Source: JBKQHQ01 sp052148715
Lineage (GTDB): Bacteria > Pseudomonadota > Alphaproteobacteria > Rhizobiales > Xanthobacteraceae
DNA length: 27,391 nucleotides
NCBI GenBank assembly: GCA_052148715.1
Contig: JBKQHQ010000037.1
Span: forward strand, 1 to 27,391
Direction: 5' to 3'
The notes under the pieces are model-generated. The model searched no databases. It saw only the letters and a list, made by a program, of their open reading frames with translations, and was not told the origin of the DNA. Positions 7,519 through 14,728 of this stretch are shown one piece after another. Numbering within the stretch: position 1 is the first letter of the stretch; the number at the start of each line of letters is the position of its first letter. Position numbers and translations under genes: made by a program.

Positions 7519-8628
7519 CTACGACGTTGCGCCGATGACACCTTCGACCAGATAGTCCATCTTTTCCAGCTCGATATCGGTTTGCCCGCGGTCGACGCCG
7601 GCGGCGATGACGGTCTTGCCCTTGTTGTCCGCGATCGGGCCCTTGAAGATCACGTAGGAGCCGGCGACGAGCTTGCTCTTAACCTCGTCCGCCTGCTTGC
7701 GCGCGGCTTCGCCGACCTTCGGCCCATAGGCCGAGACCTTGACGATCTCCTCCTTGAGGCCGCCTCGGTAGAAGTTTGGAATGGTCTCGCCGGCCGTGAA
7801 CATTTTCACGAATTTTGGATAGACGGCTTCCCAGTTCCATTCCGCTCCGGTGAGGTAGGCCTCGGGCGCGAGCGCCGACGCGTTGACGTGATAGCCGCAC
7901 ACCATGGCGCCGCGCCGTGCGGCGTTCTCGACCACGGTCTTGGGCCCGTCCACATGGCACGTCACCACGTCGACGCCCTGGTCGATCAGGCTGTTGGTGG
8001 CCTCCGCCTCTTTCACCGGCATGGACCAGTCGCCGGTGAAGATGACCTGCAGCGTCGCCTTCGGATTGGCAAGCTTGGCGCCCAGCATGAAAGCGTTGAT
8101 GTTGCGCAGCACCTGCGGGATCGGCTTGGCGGCGACGAAGCCGAGCTTGCCGGTCTTCGACGTATGGCCGGCGACGATGCCGCTCACATGCTGGGCCTCG
8201 TCGATATAGCCGAAATAGCTGCCGACGTTCTTCGGGTCTTTTTCGGTCCACAGACCGCCGGCATGCTCGAAGCGAATTTTCGGATACTTGGCGGCCAATT
8301 TCAGGATGTGCGGGTTGAAATAACCGAACGAGGTCGGAAACAGCAGCGTCGCGCCGTCGAGACTGATCATCGACTCCATGGTCTTTTCGACGGCGTCGGT
8401 CTCCGGAACCTTCTCCTCCTCCACGACCTTGATGCCCGGGATTTTCTTCAGCACCGCGGCTCCCGCCGCATGGGCTTGGTTATAGCCGTAGTCGTCGCGC
8501 GAGCCGACATAGATGAAGCCGACCACGGTATCGGCGGCGAAGCCCCGCTTGACCGAAAAGCCGCCCGCCAGCGCCAAGGCGGCGCTTCCCTGCAGAACTT
8601 GCCGGCGCGATGGAATCGAAAAGTGCAT
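7519..8628 (-). CDS. BmpA-family ABC transporter substrate-binding protein with Tat-like signal
   Basis: A 369-residue protein from ATG 8628, preceded by GGGAG about 7 nt away. The start has a twin-arginine-type leader, SRRQVLQGSAALALAGG, with Arg8-Arg9, suggesting Tat export to the periplasm in folded form. The mature part begins near ADTVVGFIYVGSRDDYGYNQ and has the Bmp/PnrA pattern of FVAAKPIPQVLRNINAF, DWSMPVKEAEATNSLIDQG and DVVTCHVDGP. Members bind purine nucleosides or other N-heterocycles. It is the first gene of the operon and feeds the two permeases and the ATPase. The neighbouring urate and ureide genes suggest urate, allantoin, biuret or a nucleoside as ligand (inference). Confidence 0.92.
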   Translation of the reverse strand: MHFSIPSRRQVLQGSAALALAGGFSVKRGFAADTVVGFIYVGSRDDYGYNQAHAAGAAVLKKIPGIKVVEEEKVPETDAVEKTMESMISLDGATLLFPTSFGYFNPHILKLAAKYPKIRFEHAGGLWTEKDPKNVGSYFGYIDEAQHVSGIVAGHTSKTGKLGFVAAKPIPQVLRNINAFMLGAKLANPKATLQVIFTGDWSMPVKEAEATNSLIDQGVDVVTCHVDGPKTVVENAARRGAMVCGYHVNASALAPEAYLTGAEWNWEAVYPKFVKMFTAGETIPNFYRGGLKEEIVKVSAYGPKVGEAARKQADEVKSKLVAGSYVIFKGPIADNKGKTVIAAGVDRGQTDIELEKMDYLVEGVIGATS

Positions 8629-9054
8629 GGCATTCTCCCTTAGTCTCATGGGCTGGTCGGTGCGCTTTGCGCCGAAACGACGCGGCACCGGGCTTGGATC
8701 AACTGATCTGCATTCGCAAGCCTCGTGCCAGCCGTCGTTGAGGCGAATAGCCATCAAGCCCGAAAACGTACTACAAAATTCGCCTAATTTATAACCAGCC
8801 CGGCCCGGAAGTTAAGCAAGGTGTGGCGTCAGACGCCGGCACTGATCGACGAGCGGACGGCCCAGCGCGTGAAATGGCTCTCGACCGAGGCGGAAATCGA
8901 TCTCGATGCGCTCACCGACCTGAGCTTCCGGCTGACAGCGCTATCGGCTATGGATCGCGGCACAGTCTTCATCTCCCCATGACCAAGTCGGAGACATCCG
9001 ACTTGATCTTCCCCATCCATGGTCGGCAAGGGCGAATGCAGGGCCGCCGGGCGA
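8629..9054. other. 426-bp gap between bmpA and the urate operon end; hairpin and a 53-codon ORF
   Basis: No recognisable gene. It should hold the bmpA promoter: on the minus strand TTAACT (8815-8810) and TATAAA (8793-8788) are 16 bp apart, a weak candidate only. A plus-strand ORF from GTG 8821 to TGA 8982 encodes 53 protein-like residues (includes RVKWLSTEAEIDLDALTDL) of unknown family. Right after it is a 9-bp perfect stem (8984-8992 with 8997-9005, loop GACA) that may end transcripts of either strand, although no T-run follows. Confidence 0.45.
8984..9005. terminator. 9-bp perfect hairpin, possible weak terminator
   Basis: CAAGTCGGA (8984-8992) and TCCGACTTG (8997-9005) form a perfect stem with a four-base loop. 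It begins two bases after the stop of the small plus-strand ORF and lies 50 bp past the stop of the decarboxylase/hydrolase gene on the minus strand. There is no clear U-tract on either side, so it may instead be an mRNA 3'-end stabiliser or an operator. Confidence 0.35.
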
Positions 9055-9942
9055 TCAGCTGCCGCGATACGTCGTGTAGCTCCAGGGCGTCGCCACGAGC
9101 GGCACGTGATAATGGCCTTCCGGTTCCGCGACGGCGAAGCGGACCGGCACCTGATCGAGGAAGGGCGGCGCCGACAGCCGCACGGCTTGCCTCTGAAAAT
9201 AGTCGCCGATGGCGAAGCGCAGCTCGTAGCGCCCGATCGGGAGCGGCCGTTCGTCGATCAGCGGGTGTTGTGTGCGCCCGTCCGCATTGGTGACGGCCTC
9301 GGCGATGCGCCGCTCGCCGCCTGAGCGCGACAATTCAACGAGCTCGATCCCCACCCCCGCGGCAGGTCGGCCGTGATAGGTGTCGAGGACATGGGTGGAG
9401 AGGCGCCCATGCACCGGAAGCCGGTCCGTCGCGGCGACCCTCTGATCCAAGCGCAGCGCGACGATCCGGAAGACTTCATCGAGCGCCGCGTCGATCTCGG
9501 CCGCGCGGTCATTCTGCGCCCGCTCCTCCATTTGCTGCAGGATGGAATCCTTTGTGTGCCGGCGCACGCAGATGATGAAGGGAAAATCGAACTTGCCGCG
9601 GTAGGCATTGTTCAGCCGGTCGAAGCGGGCGTGCTCGTCGTCGGATAAGCGATCGAGCCCGGCGCTCGCCTGCTCGCCCTTGGAATCCTGGGTCAAGCCG
9701 CCGCTCCGGGCGATTTTGCCGGCGAGATCGGGATGGTTTTTGACGAGCAGCAATTGCTGCTCGGGTCCGCTGGCGCGAACCGCGCCGATCAGTGCATTGT
9801 GCAAGGCATTCAGCGTCGGGAACGGCCGTGCGGACATGACGCTCTGGGCTACCCACGGGGCATGCTCGAAAATGTCGGCGAGCGCGCTCGTGAAGCCTTG
9901 CTCCGGCATCGCATTCAAGGCGTCGAGGGAAGTCTTTGGCAT
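9055..9942 (-). CDS. fused OHCU decarboxylase (UraD) and 5-hydroxyisourate hydrolase (UraH)
   Basis: A 295-residue bifunctional enzyme from ATG 9942. Residues 1-165 are the OHCU decarboxylase domain with His70 in the NHPDL motif, Glu90-Gln91 (SKGEQASAGL) and KFDFPFIICV. Residues 175-295 are the transthyretin-like HIU hydrolase with His184 (LSTHVLDT), Arg223 (NADGRT), His277/279 and the C-terminal signature YRGS (292-295). The hydrolase opens 5-hydroxyisourate to OHCU, which the decarboxylase turns into S-allantoin, so the fusion performs two consecutive steps after urate oxidation. The domain order matches the plant allantoin synthase. It starts 8 bp after the puuE stop and is the last gene of the operon. 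A start at 10005 would overlap puuE and adds only Arg-rich residues. Confidence 0.95.
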   Translation of the reverse strand: MPKTSLDALNAMPEQGFTSALADIFEHAPWVAQSVMSARPFPTLNALHNALIGAVRASGPEQQLLLVKNHPDLAGKIARSGGLTQDSKGEQASAGLDRLSDDEHARFDRLNNAYRGKFDFPFIICVRRHTKDSILQQMEERAQNDRAAEIDAALDEVFRIVALRLDQRVAATDRLPVHGRLSTHVLDTYHGRPAAGVGIELVELSRSGGERRIAEAVTNADGRTQHPLIDERPLPIGRYELRFAIGDYFQRQAVRLSAPPFLDQVPVRFAVAEPEGHYHVPLVATPWSYTTYRGS

Positions 9943-9950
9943 CGGATACT

Positions 9951-10889
9951 CTACGGGTCGCGCACGGGGGCGTCGTCGGCAAGCTCTGAGTGCTCGGCGT
10001 ACCAATGGCGGGCGATGTCGATGCGCCGCGCCAGCCAGACGCGCTCATGCCGGCCCACATAGTCGAGAAACCGGGCCAGCGCCGCCGCCCGGCCGGGCCG
10101 TCCGACCAGGCGGCAATGCAATCCGACCGACATCATTTTCGGTGCGGTCTCGCCCTCGGCATAGAGCACATCGAAGCTGTCCTTGAGATAGGCAAGAAAA
10201 TCCTCGCCGGCGCCAAAACCCTGGGCGTTGACGAAGCGCATGTCATTGGTGTCGAGCGCATAGGGGATGATCAGGTGCTGCCCGTGCCGGCCGCGCACCC
10301 AGTAGGGCAGATCATCGGCGTAGGAATCCGACGAATACAGAAAGCCGCCCTCTTGCAGCACGAGGGGCAGCGTATGGGCGGAGCTGCGTCCCGTGTACCA
10401 GCCGAGCGGCCGTTCCCCTGTAGTTTGGGTATGGATGCGGATCGCCTCCAGCATATCGGCGCGTTCCTCCGCTTCCGGCGTGTCCTTGTAGTCGATCCAT
10501 TTCAGGCCATGGCTCGCAATCTCCCAAGAAGCTTCCTGCATGGCGGCGACCGCGTCGGCATGGCGGGCCAGCGCGGTGGCGACGCCGTAGACCGTGAGCG
10601 GCCAGTCCCGCGCGGTGAACATGCGCCACAGCCGCCAGAACCCGGCGCGCGAACCGTATTCGTACATCGACTCGACGTTCATGTGCCGCTGGCCCGGCCA
10701 CGGCCGCGCGCCGAGCACATCCGACAGAAAGGCTTCCGAGCCGCGATCCCCGTGCAGGAGGCAGTTCTCTCCGCCTTCCTCGTAGTTGAGGACGACTTGC
10801 ACGGCGATCCGCGCACTCTTGGGCCAGCGCGGATCGGGCGGCATGCGGCCGTAGCCGAGGAGGTCGCGGGGGTAGGGGACAGGGGTCAT
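9951..10889 (-). CDS. puuE: PuuE-type allantoinase (polysaccharide-deacetylase fold)
   Basis: A 312-residue protein from ATG 10889, starting MTPVPYPRDLLGYGRMPPDP. It has the PuuE hallmarks RIAVQVVLNYEEGGENCLLHGD, the N-terminal ESMYEYGSRAGFWR and ASHGLKWIDY with the NodB-type His. PuuE enzymes hydrolyse allantoin to allantoate without a metal cofactor, unlike the amidohydrolase-type allantoinases. Located 20 bp after puuD and 8 bp before the fused decarboxylase/hydrolase, so the three form one operon. Some databases call this family urate catabolism protein or chitin deacetylase; context supports allantoinase. Length is normal for the family. Confidence 0.93.
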   Translation of the reverse strand: MTPVPYPRDLLGYGRMPPDPRWPKSARIAVQVVLNYEEGGENCLLHGDRGSEAFLSDVLGARPWPGQRHMNVESMYEYGSRAGFWRLWRMFTARDWPLTVYGVATALARHADAVAAMQEASWEIASHGLKWIDYKDTPEAEERADMLEAIRIHTQTTGERPLGWYTGRSSAHTLPLVLQEGGFLYSSDSYADDLPYWVRGRHGQHLIIPYALDTNDMRFVNAQGFGAGEDFLAYLKDSFDVLYAEGETAPKMMSVGLHCRLVGRPGRAAALARFLDYVGRHERVWLARRIDIARHWYAEHSELADDAPVRDP

Positions 10890-10909
10890 GACAGGCGAGG
10901 CTCGTTTCG

Positions 10910-12103
10910 TCAGTTGCGAGGCGCGCCGGCGGCGAGCCACGCGGCCAAGGTCGCGCGCTCGTTCGGCGTCATTTCGGTCACGTTGCCGGGCGGCATGGCA
11001 TTCGATCGGACCGCCTGCAGCTCGATCAGCCGCGCCGCGCGGGCGATGTGATCGGCGTCCTCCAAGATTATCCCTTTGGGCGGCGCCGGAATACCCGCCC
11101 ATACCGGCTCCTTGGCATGACACATGCTGCAGCGGGTCAGGACGAGGTTCGTGACGGCGGCAAATTTTGGCACCGGGAGCGCGGTCGATGCCGCATCGCG
11201 CGGGCCTTGTGCCGAAAGCCAGGCGATGGCGGCCATGCCGGCGGCAGCCACGCCCCATGTCCACCACGGGCTGCCGGTGCCGGCGTGCCGGGAATTGAAG
11301 AAGTGCCGGATGATCGGTCCAAGCGCCAGCAGGATGGCGACGATCAGCCAATTGTAGCGGGTGGCGAACAGGAGCGGATAGTGATTGCTGATCATCAGCA
11401 CGACGACCGGCAATGTCAGATAGTTGTTGTGCACCGAGCGCTGCTTGCCTTCGTCGCCCCAGACGGCTTGCGGCACCTCGCCTTTGATCAGCGCGGCGAC
11501 GGTCTTTTTCTGGTTGGGAATGATGACGACAAAGACGTTCGCCACCATGATGGTGCCGATCAGCGCGCCGATCTGAACGAAGGCACCGCGGCCGCTGAAG
11601 ACATGGGTGAAGACGAGGGTCAAGCTCACCAGAAAGACGTAGCCGATGAGCGAAAGCGCAGCTTCGTGCTTCCCCAACGGCGAGCGGCAAAGGATCTCGT
11701 AGGCAACCCAGGCGCCGATCAGCGTGCCGAGGCTGATAAGGACTGCGTCGCGCGGGCCCAGCGCGAGCACCGTGTTGTCGATCAGAAAAAGCTCGGCGCT
11801 GCCGTAGTAGATGAGGACCAGCAGGGCGAAGCCGGAAAGCCAGGTGGCGTAGGCCTCCCATTTGAACCAGGTAAGATCGTCGGGCAGGCGGGCGGGCGCG
11901 ACCACGTACTTCATCATGTGGTAGAAGCCGCCGCCGTGCACCTGCCAGGCGTCGCCCTTGACGCCCGCCGGCAGCCCGTCACGCGGCTTGAGGCTCAAAT
12001 CGAGATGGATGAAATAGAACGAGCTGCCGATCCACCCGATCCCGGCGACGACATGCAGCCAACGCAGCAGGAGACTGAGCCACTCGGTGAGCACGGGCTC
12101 CAC
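10910..12103 (-). CDS. puuD: PuuD membrane urate oxidase with C-terminal cytochrome c domain
   Basis: A 397-residue protein if read from GTG 12103, which has AAGGA 7 nt upstream; an ATG at 12166 would add 21 charged residues. Residues 1-300 hold about eight helices, with the family's WLHVVAGIGWIGSSFYFIHL near the start and HGGGFYHMMKY just after it. Residues 310-397 form a cytochrome c domain with CSMCH (Cys325, Cys328, His329) and a candidate Met ligand in AMPPGN. PuuD oxidises urate to 5-hydroxyisourate and passes electrons to the respiratory chain instead of making H2O2. It is the first gene of the puuD-puuE-uraDH operon and diverges from allC across 112 bp, where a shared control region must lie. 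Confidence 0.94.
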   Translation of the reverse strand: MEPVLTEWLSLLLRWLHVVAGIGWIGSSFYFIHLDLSLKPRDGLPAGVKGDAWQVHGGGFYHMMKYVVAPARLPDDLTWFKWEAYATWLSGFALLVLIYYGSAELFLIDNTVLALGPRDAVLISLGTLIGAWVAYEILCRSPLGKHEAALSLIGYVFLVSLTLVFTHVFSGRGAFVQIGALIGTIMVANVFVVIIPNQKKTVAALIKGEVPQAVWGDEGKQRSVHNNYLTLPVVVLMISNHYPLLFATRYNWLIVAILLALGPIIRHFFNSRHAGTGSPWWTWGVAAAGMAAIAWLSAQGPRDAASTALPVPKFAAVTNLVLTRCSMCHAKEPVWAGIPAPPKGIILEDADHIARAARLIELQAVRSNAMPPGNVTEMTPNERATLAAWLAAGAPRN

Positions 12104-12215
12104 GGCAGATTCCTTAACTTTACGGCCCGGCCGAGTCAGAATGACAGACCGGGCGGGGGCCTTCAAGGTCGCGGCCGCACCCGGTCATGATACCTGTGAA
12201 ACCGTGAACGCCACC

Positions 12216-13487
12216 ATGGAGCAAAACCCGAGCACGGCCGCCATCGACTTCGGCGTGCACGCTCTGGCGCTGGCCGATCGCCTGGCGGCGTGGTCGGAAA
12301 CCGGCGACGGCCTCACCTGCACCTATCTCAGCGCGGCGCACCGCGCGGTCGCGCAGGAACTCGCCCGCTGGATGGAGGAGGCGGGCATGATCTCCTCCAT
12401 CGACGCCGTCGGCAATGTGGTCGGCCGCTATCCGGCGCAGGATACCGGCGCCAAAACTCTTGGCGCCAAGACGCTGATCCTCGGATCCCACTACGACACC
12501 GTGCGCAATGCCGGAAAGTACGACGGACGGCTCGGCATCCTGGTGCCGCTCGTCGTCTTGGCGTCCCAACACCGTGCCGGTCTGCGCTTCCCGTTCAATC
12601 TCGAGCTGATCGCCTTCTCCGAAGAGGAAGGCGTGCGCTTCGGCTCCGCCTACATTGGCAGCAGCGCGGTCGCGGGTTGCTTCGATCCGCAGCTCCTGCA
12701 GCGCCGCGATCCCACCGGGGTATCGTTGGCGGAGGCGTTGCGCCACGCCGGGCAAGACCCCGATGCGATCGGCCGCTTGGCACGGCACCGCGACGATCTC
12801 CTGGGTTATCTCGAGCTGCATATCGAGCAAGGGCCGGTGCTGCTCGCCGAAGGAATTCCCGTCGGCGTCGTCAGCTCGATCGCCGGCGCCTCCCGCTATG
12901 CTCTGACGGTGACCGGCATCGCCGGGCATGCCGGGACGGTTCCGATGCATCTGCGCCACGACGCGGCCGCGGCGGCCGCCGAGATGATCTTGTTGGTCGA
13001 GCGCCGCTGCGCGCAGGACCCCGATCTCGTTGGAACGGTCGGACAGATCACTGTCGCCGACGCGGCGAGCAATGTGATCCCCGGCCGCTGCGAGCTCTCG
13101 CTCGATATCCGCTCCGGCCAGGACAAAGTGCGCGAGGCCGCGATCTCCGACATCCTGCTCGAGCTCGAACGCATCGCCGGCCGCCGCGGCGTGGCGATCG
13201 ACATCCAGGAAATCTCCCGCATTCCCGCGGTGACCTGCGCGCCTTCGATGCAGGCCTGCTTCGCGCGTGCCGTCGAGCGTCTCGGCCTTCCGGTGCGCTG
13301 TCTGGCGAGCGGCGCCGGCCACGACGCCGTCATGCTCAGCGCCCTGACCGAGATCGGAATGCTGTTCGTGCGTTGCGGCAACGGCGGCATCTCGCATTCG
13401 CCGCTCGAGACCGTCACCGCCGAAGACGTCGAAATCGCCGCCCGCGTCCTCCTTGACGTTCTTGTCAATTTCGAGCCGGCGCCATGA
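12216..13487 (+). CDS. allC: allantoate amidohydrolase (M20 / HyuC-AllC type)
   Basis: A 423-residue enzyme from ATG 12216; the frame is open to 12087 but the earlier residues do not resemble the family. Metal ligands are visible: His92 (GSHYDTV), Asp103 (GKYDGRLG), Glu138 in SEEEG, His202 (ELHIEQGPVL) and a C-terminal His in GNGGISHSPLE. The spacing is that of dinuclear Zn/Mn amidohydrolases acting on allantoate or N-carbamoyl amino acids. Next to puuD/puuE, allantoate is the likely substrate, giving ureidoglycine (or ureidoglycolate), CO2 and ammonia. No strong ribosome site is seen, and a GTG at 12204 is an alternative start. Its stop overlaps the ATG of the next gene (ATGA). Confidence 0.9.
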   Translation: MEQNPSTAAIDFGVHALALADRLAAWSETGDGLTCTYLSAAHRAVAQELARWMEEAGMISSIDAVGNVVGRYPAQDTGAKTLGAKTLILGSHYDTVRNAGKYDGRLGILVPLVVLASQHRAGLRFPFNLELIAFSEEEGVRFGSAYIGSSAVAGCFDPQLLQRRDPTGVSLAEALRHAGQDPDAIGRLARHRDDLLGYLELHIEQGPVLLAEGIPVGVVSSIAGASRYALTVTGIAGHAGTVPMHLRHDAAAAAAEMILLVERRCAQDPDLVGTVGQITVADAASNVIPGRCELSLDIRSGQDKVREAAISDILLELERIAGRRGVAIDIQEISRIPAVTCAPSMQACFARAVERLGLPVRCLASGAGHDAVMLSALTEIGMLFVRCGNGGISHSPLETVTAEDVEIAARVLLDVLVNFEPAP

Positions 13488-14728
13488 ACCTGGCCGAATC
13501 CGTAGCGGCATTCGTCGACGCCGATTTCGCGCGCGAGACCGCCTTCCTCGCCGAGCTGGTGAAGACGCCGAGCGATAATCCGCCCGGCGATTGCGCGCCG
13601 CATGCCGAGCACGCCCGCGCGCTGCTGCAGGGGCTCGGATTGACCGTGGAGGCGCACGCCGTTCCCGAGGCGGCCGTCGCGGCTTGCGGTATGCGCAGTG
13701 CCGTCAATCTGATTGTGCGGCACCGCTTCGGCGACGGGCCGGTGATCGCGCTGAACGCGCACGGCGACGTGGTGCCGCCGGGGCTTGGCTGGTCGCACGC
13801 GCCTTACGGCGCCGAGGTCGAGGTGGGTGCGCACGGACCGACGATGTACGGCCGCGGCGCCGCGGTCTCGAAATCGGATTTCGCCACCTACACCTGGGCG
13901 CTCCTCGCGCTGCAGGAAGCCGCGAGGCGCGGCGCCAAGCTCGGCGGCACGGTCGAGCTGCATTTCACCTATGACGAGGAGACCGGCGGTGACATCGGCC
14001 CCAAATGGCTGCTCGACCAAAATCTCACCAAGCCCGACCGCGTCATCGCGGCGGGGTTTTCCTATGCGGTCGTCACCGCCCACGACGGCTGCCTGCATCT
14101 TGAAGTCACCGTCACCGGCAAGCAGGCGCACGCGGCCATGCCGCAGACCGGCATCGATGCGCTCGACGCCGCCGCCACCATCTTGCGCGCGCTCTATACG
14201 AGCCGCGAAGCATTGGCTGGCATTCACTCCGGCGTCCCCGGCATCGGCTCGCCGAGTCTCAACGTCGGCCTGATCCACGGCGGCATCAACACCAACGTCG
14301 TGCCGGATCAAGTCGTCTTCCGGCTCGATCGACGGATCATCCCCGAGGAGAGCTCTGCCGCGGTCGAGGCGCAGCTGCGGGCTTTGATCGAAGCGGCCGG
14401 CCGCGCGATCCCCGGCATTTCTGTAAGCGTGCGGAGAATTCTTTTGGCCGAGCCGCTCGTTCCCCAGCCCGATGTCGCGGCCTTGGTCGCTTCGCTGCAA
14501 CGGCACGCGCGCCCAATCCTCGGTCTCGACATTCCCGCGGTGGGAGTCCCGCTCTACACCGACGCCCGCCACTATGCGGCGCGCGGCATCCCGATCGTGC
14601 TCTACGGCGCCGGGCCACGCACGCTCATCGAAGCGAACGCCCACAATGCCGATGAGAACCTTCGGCTCAGCGATCTTCGCGCGGCGACAAAGATCGTCGC
14701 CTTGGCGGTGGTGGATTTAATTGGTTAG
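13484..14728 (+). CDS. M20-family deacylase/peptidase (ArgE/DapE-like), substrate unknown
   Basis: A 414-residue protein whose ATG overlaps the allC stop, so it is coupled to it. It has the M20 pattern NAHGDVVPPG (His93, Asp95), GRGAAVSKSDFA (Asp132 in place of the usual DMKG), YDEETGGD (Glu165-Glu166) and a late DARHYAARGIP. The dimerisation domain insert begins near VTVTGKQAHAAMP. Relatives remove acyl groups from amino acids. Its fixed place after allC suggests a later ureide step, such as hydrolysis of a ureidoglycine or oxalurate-like N-carbamoyl product, but this is only inferred from position. It ends overlapping the stop of the convergent molybdenum enzyme gene by a few bases. Confidence 0.85.
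   Translation: MNLAESVAAFVDADFARETAFLAELVKTPSDNPPGDCAPHAEHARALLQGLGLTVEAHAVPEAAVAACGMRSAVNLIVRHRFGDGPVIALNAHGDVVPPGLGWSHAPYGAEVEVGAHGPTMYGRGAAVSKSDFATYTWALLALQEAARRGAKLGGTVELHFTYDEETGGDIGPKWLLDQNLTKPDRVIAAGFSYAVVTAHDGCLHLEVTVTGKQAHAAMPQTGIDALDAAATILRALYTSREALAGIHSGVPGIGSPSLNVGLIHGGINTNVVPDQVVFRLDRRIIPEESSAAVEAQLRALIEAAGRAIPGISVSVRRILLAEPLVPQPDVAALVASLQRHARPILGLDIPAVGVPLYTDARHYAARGIPIVLYGAGPRTLIEANAHNADENLRLSDLRAATKIVALAVVDLIG

Noticed and set aside
12120..14644. Two long minus-strand ORFs (463 and 582 codons) opposite allC and the M20 gene
   Set aside because: Both are shadows of real M20 enzymes with all metal ligands; the antisense products show only low-complexity composition.
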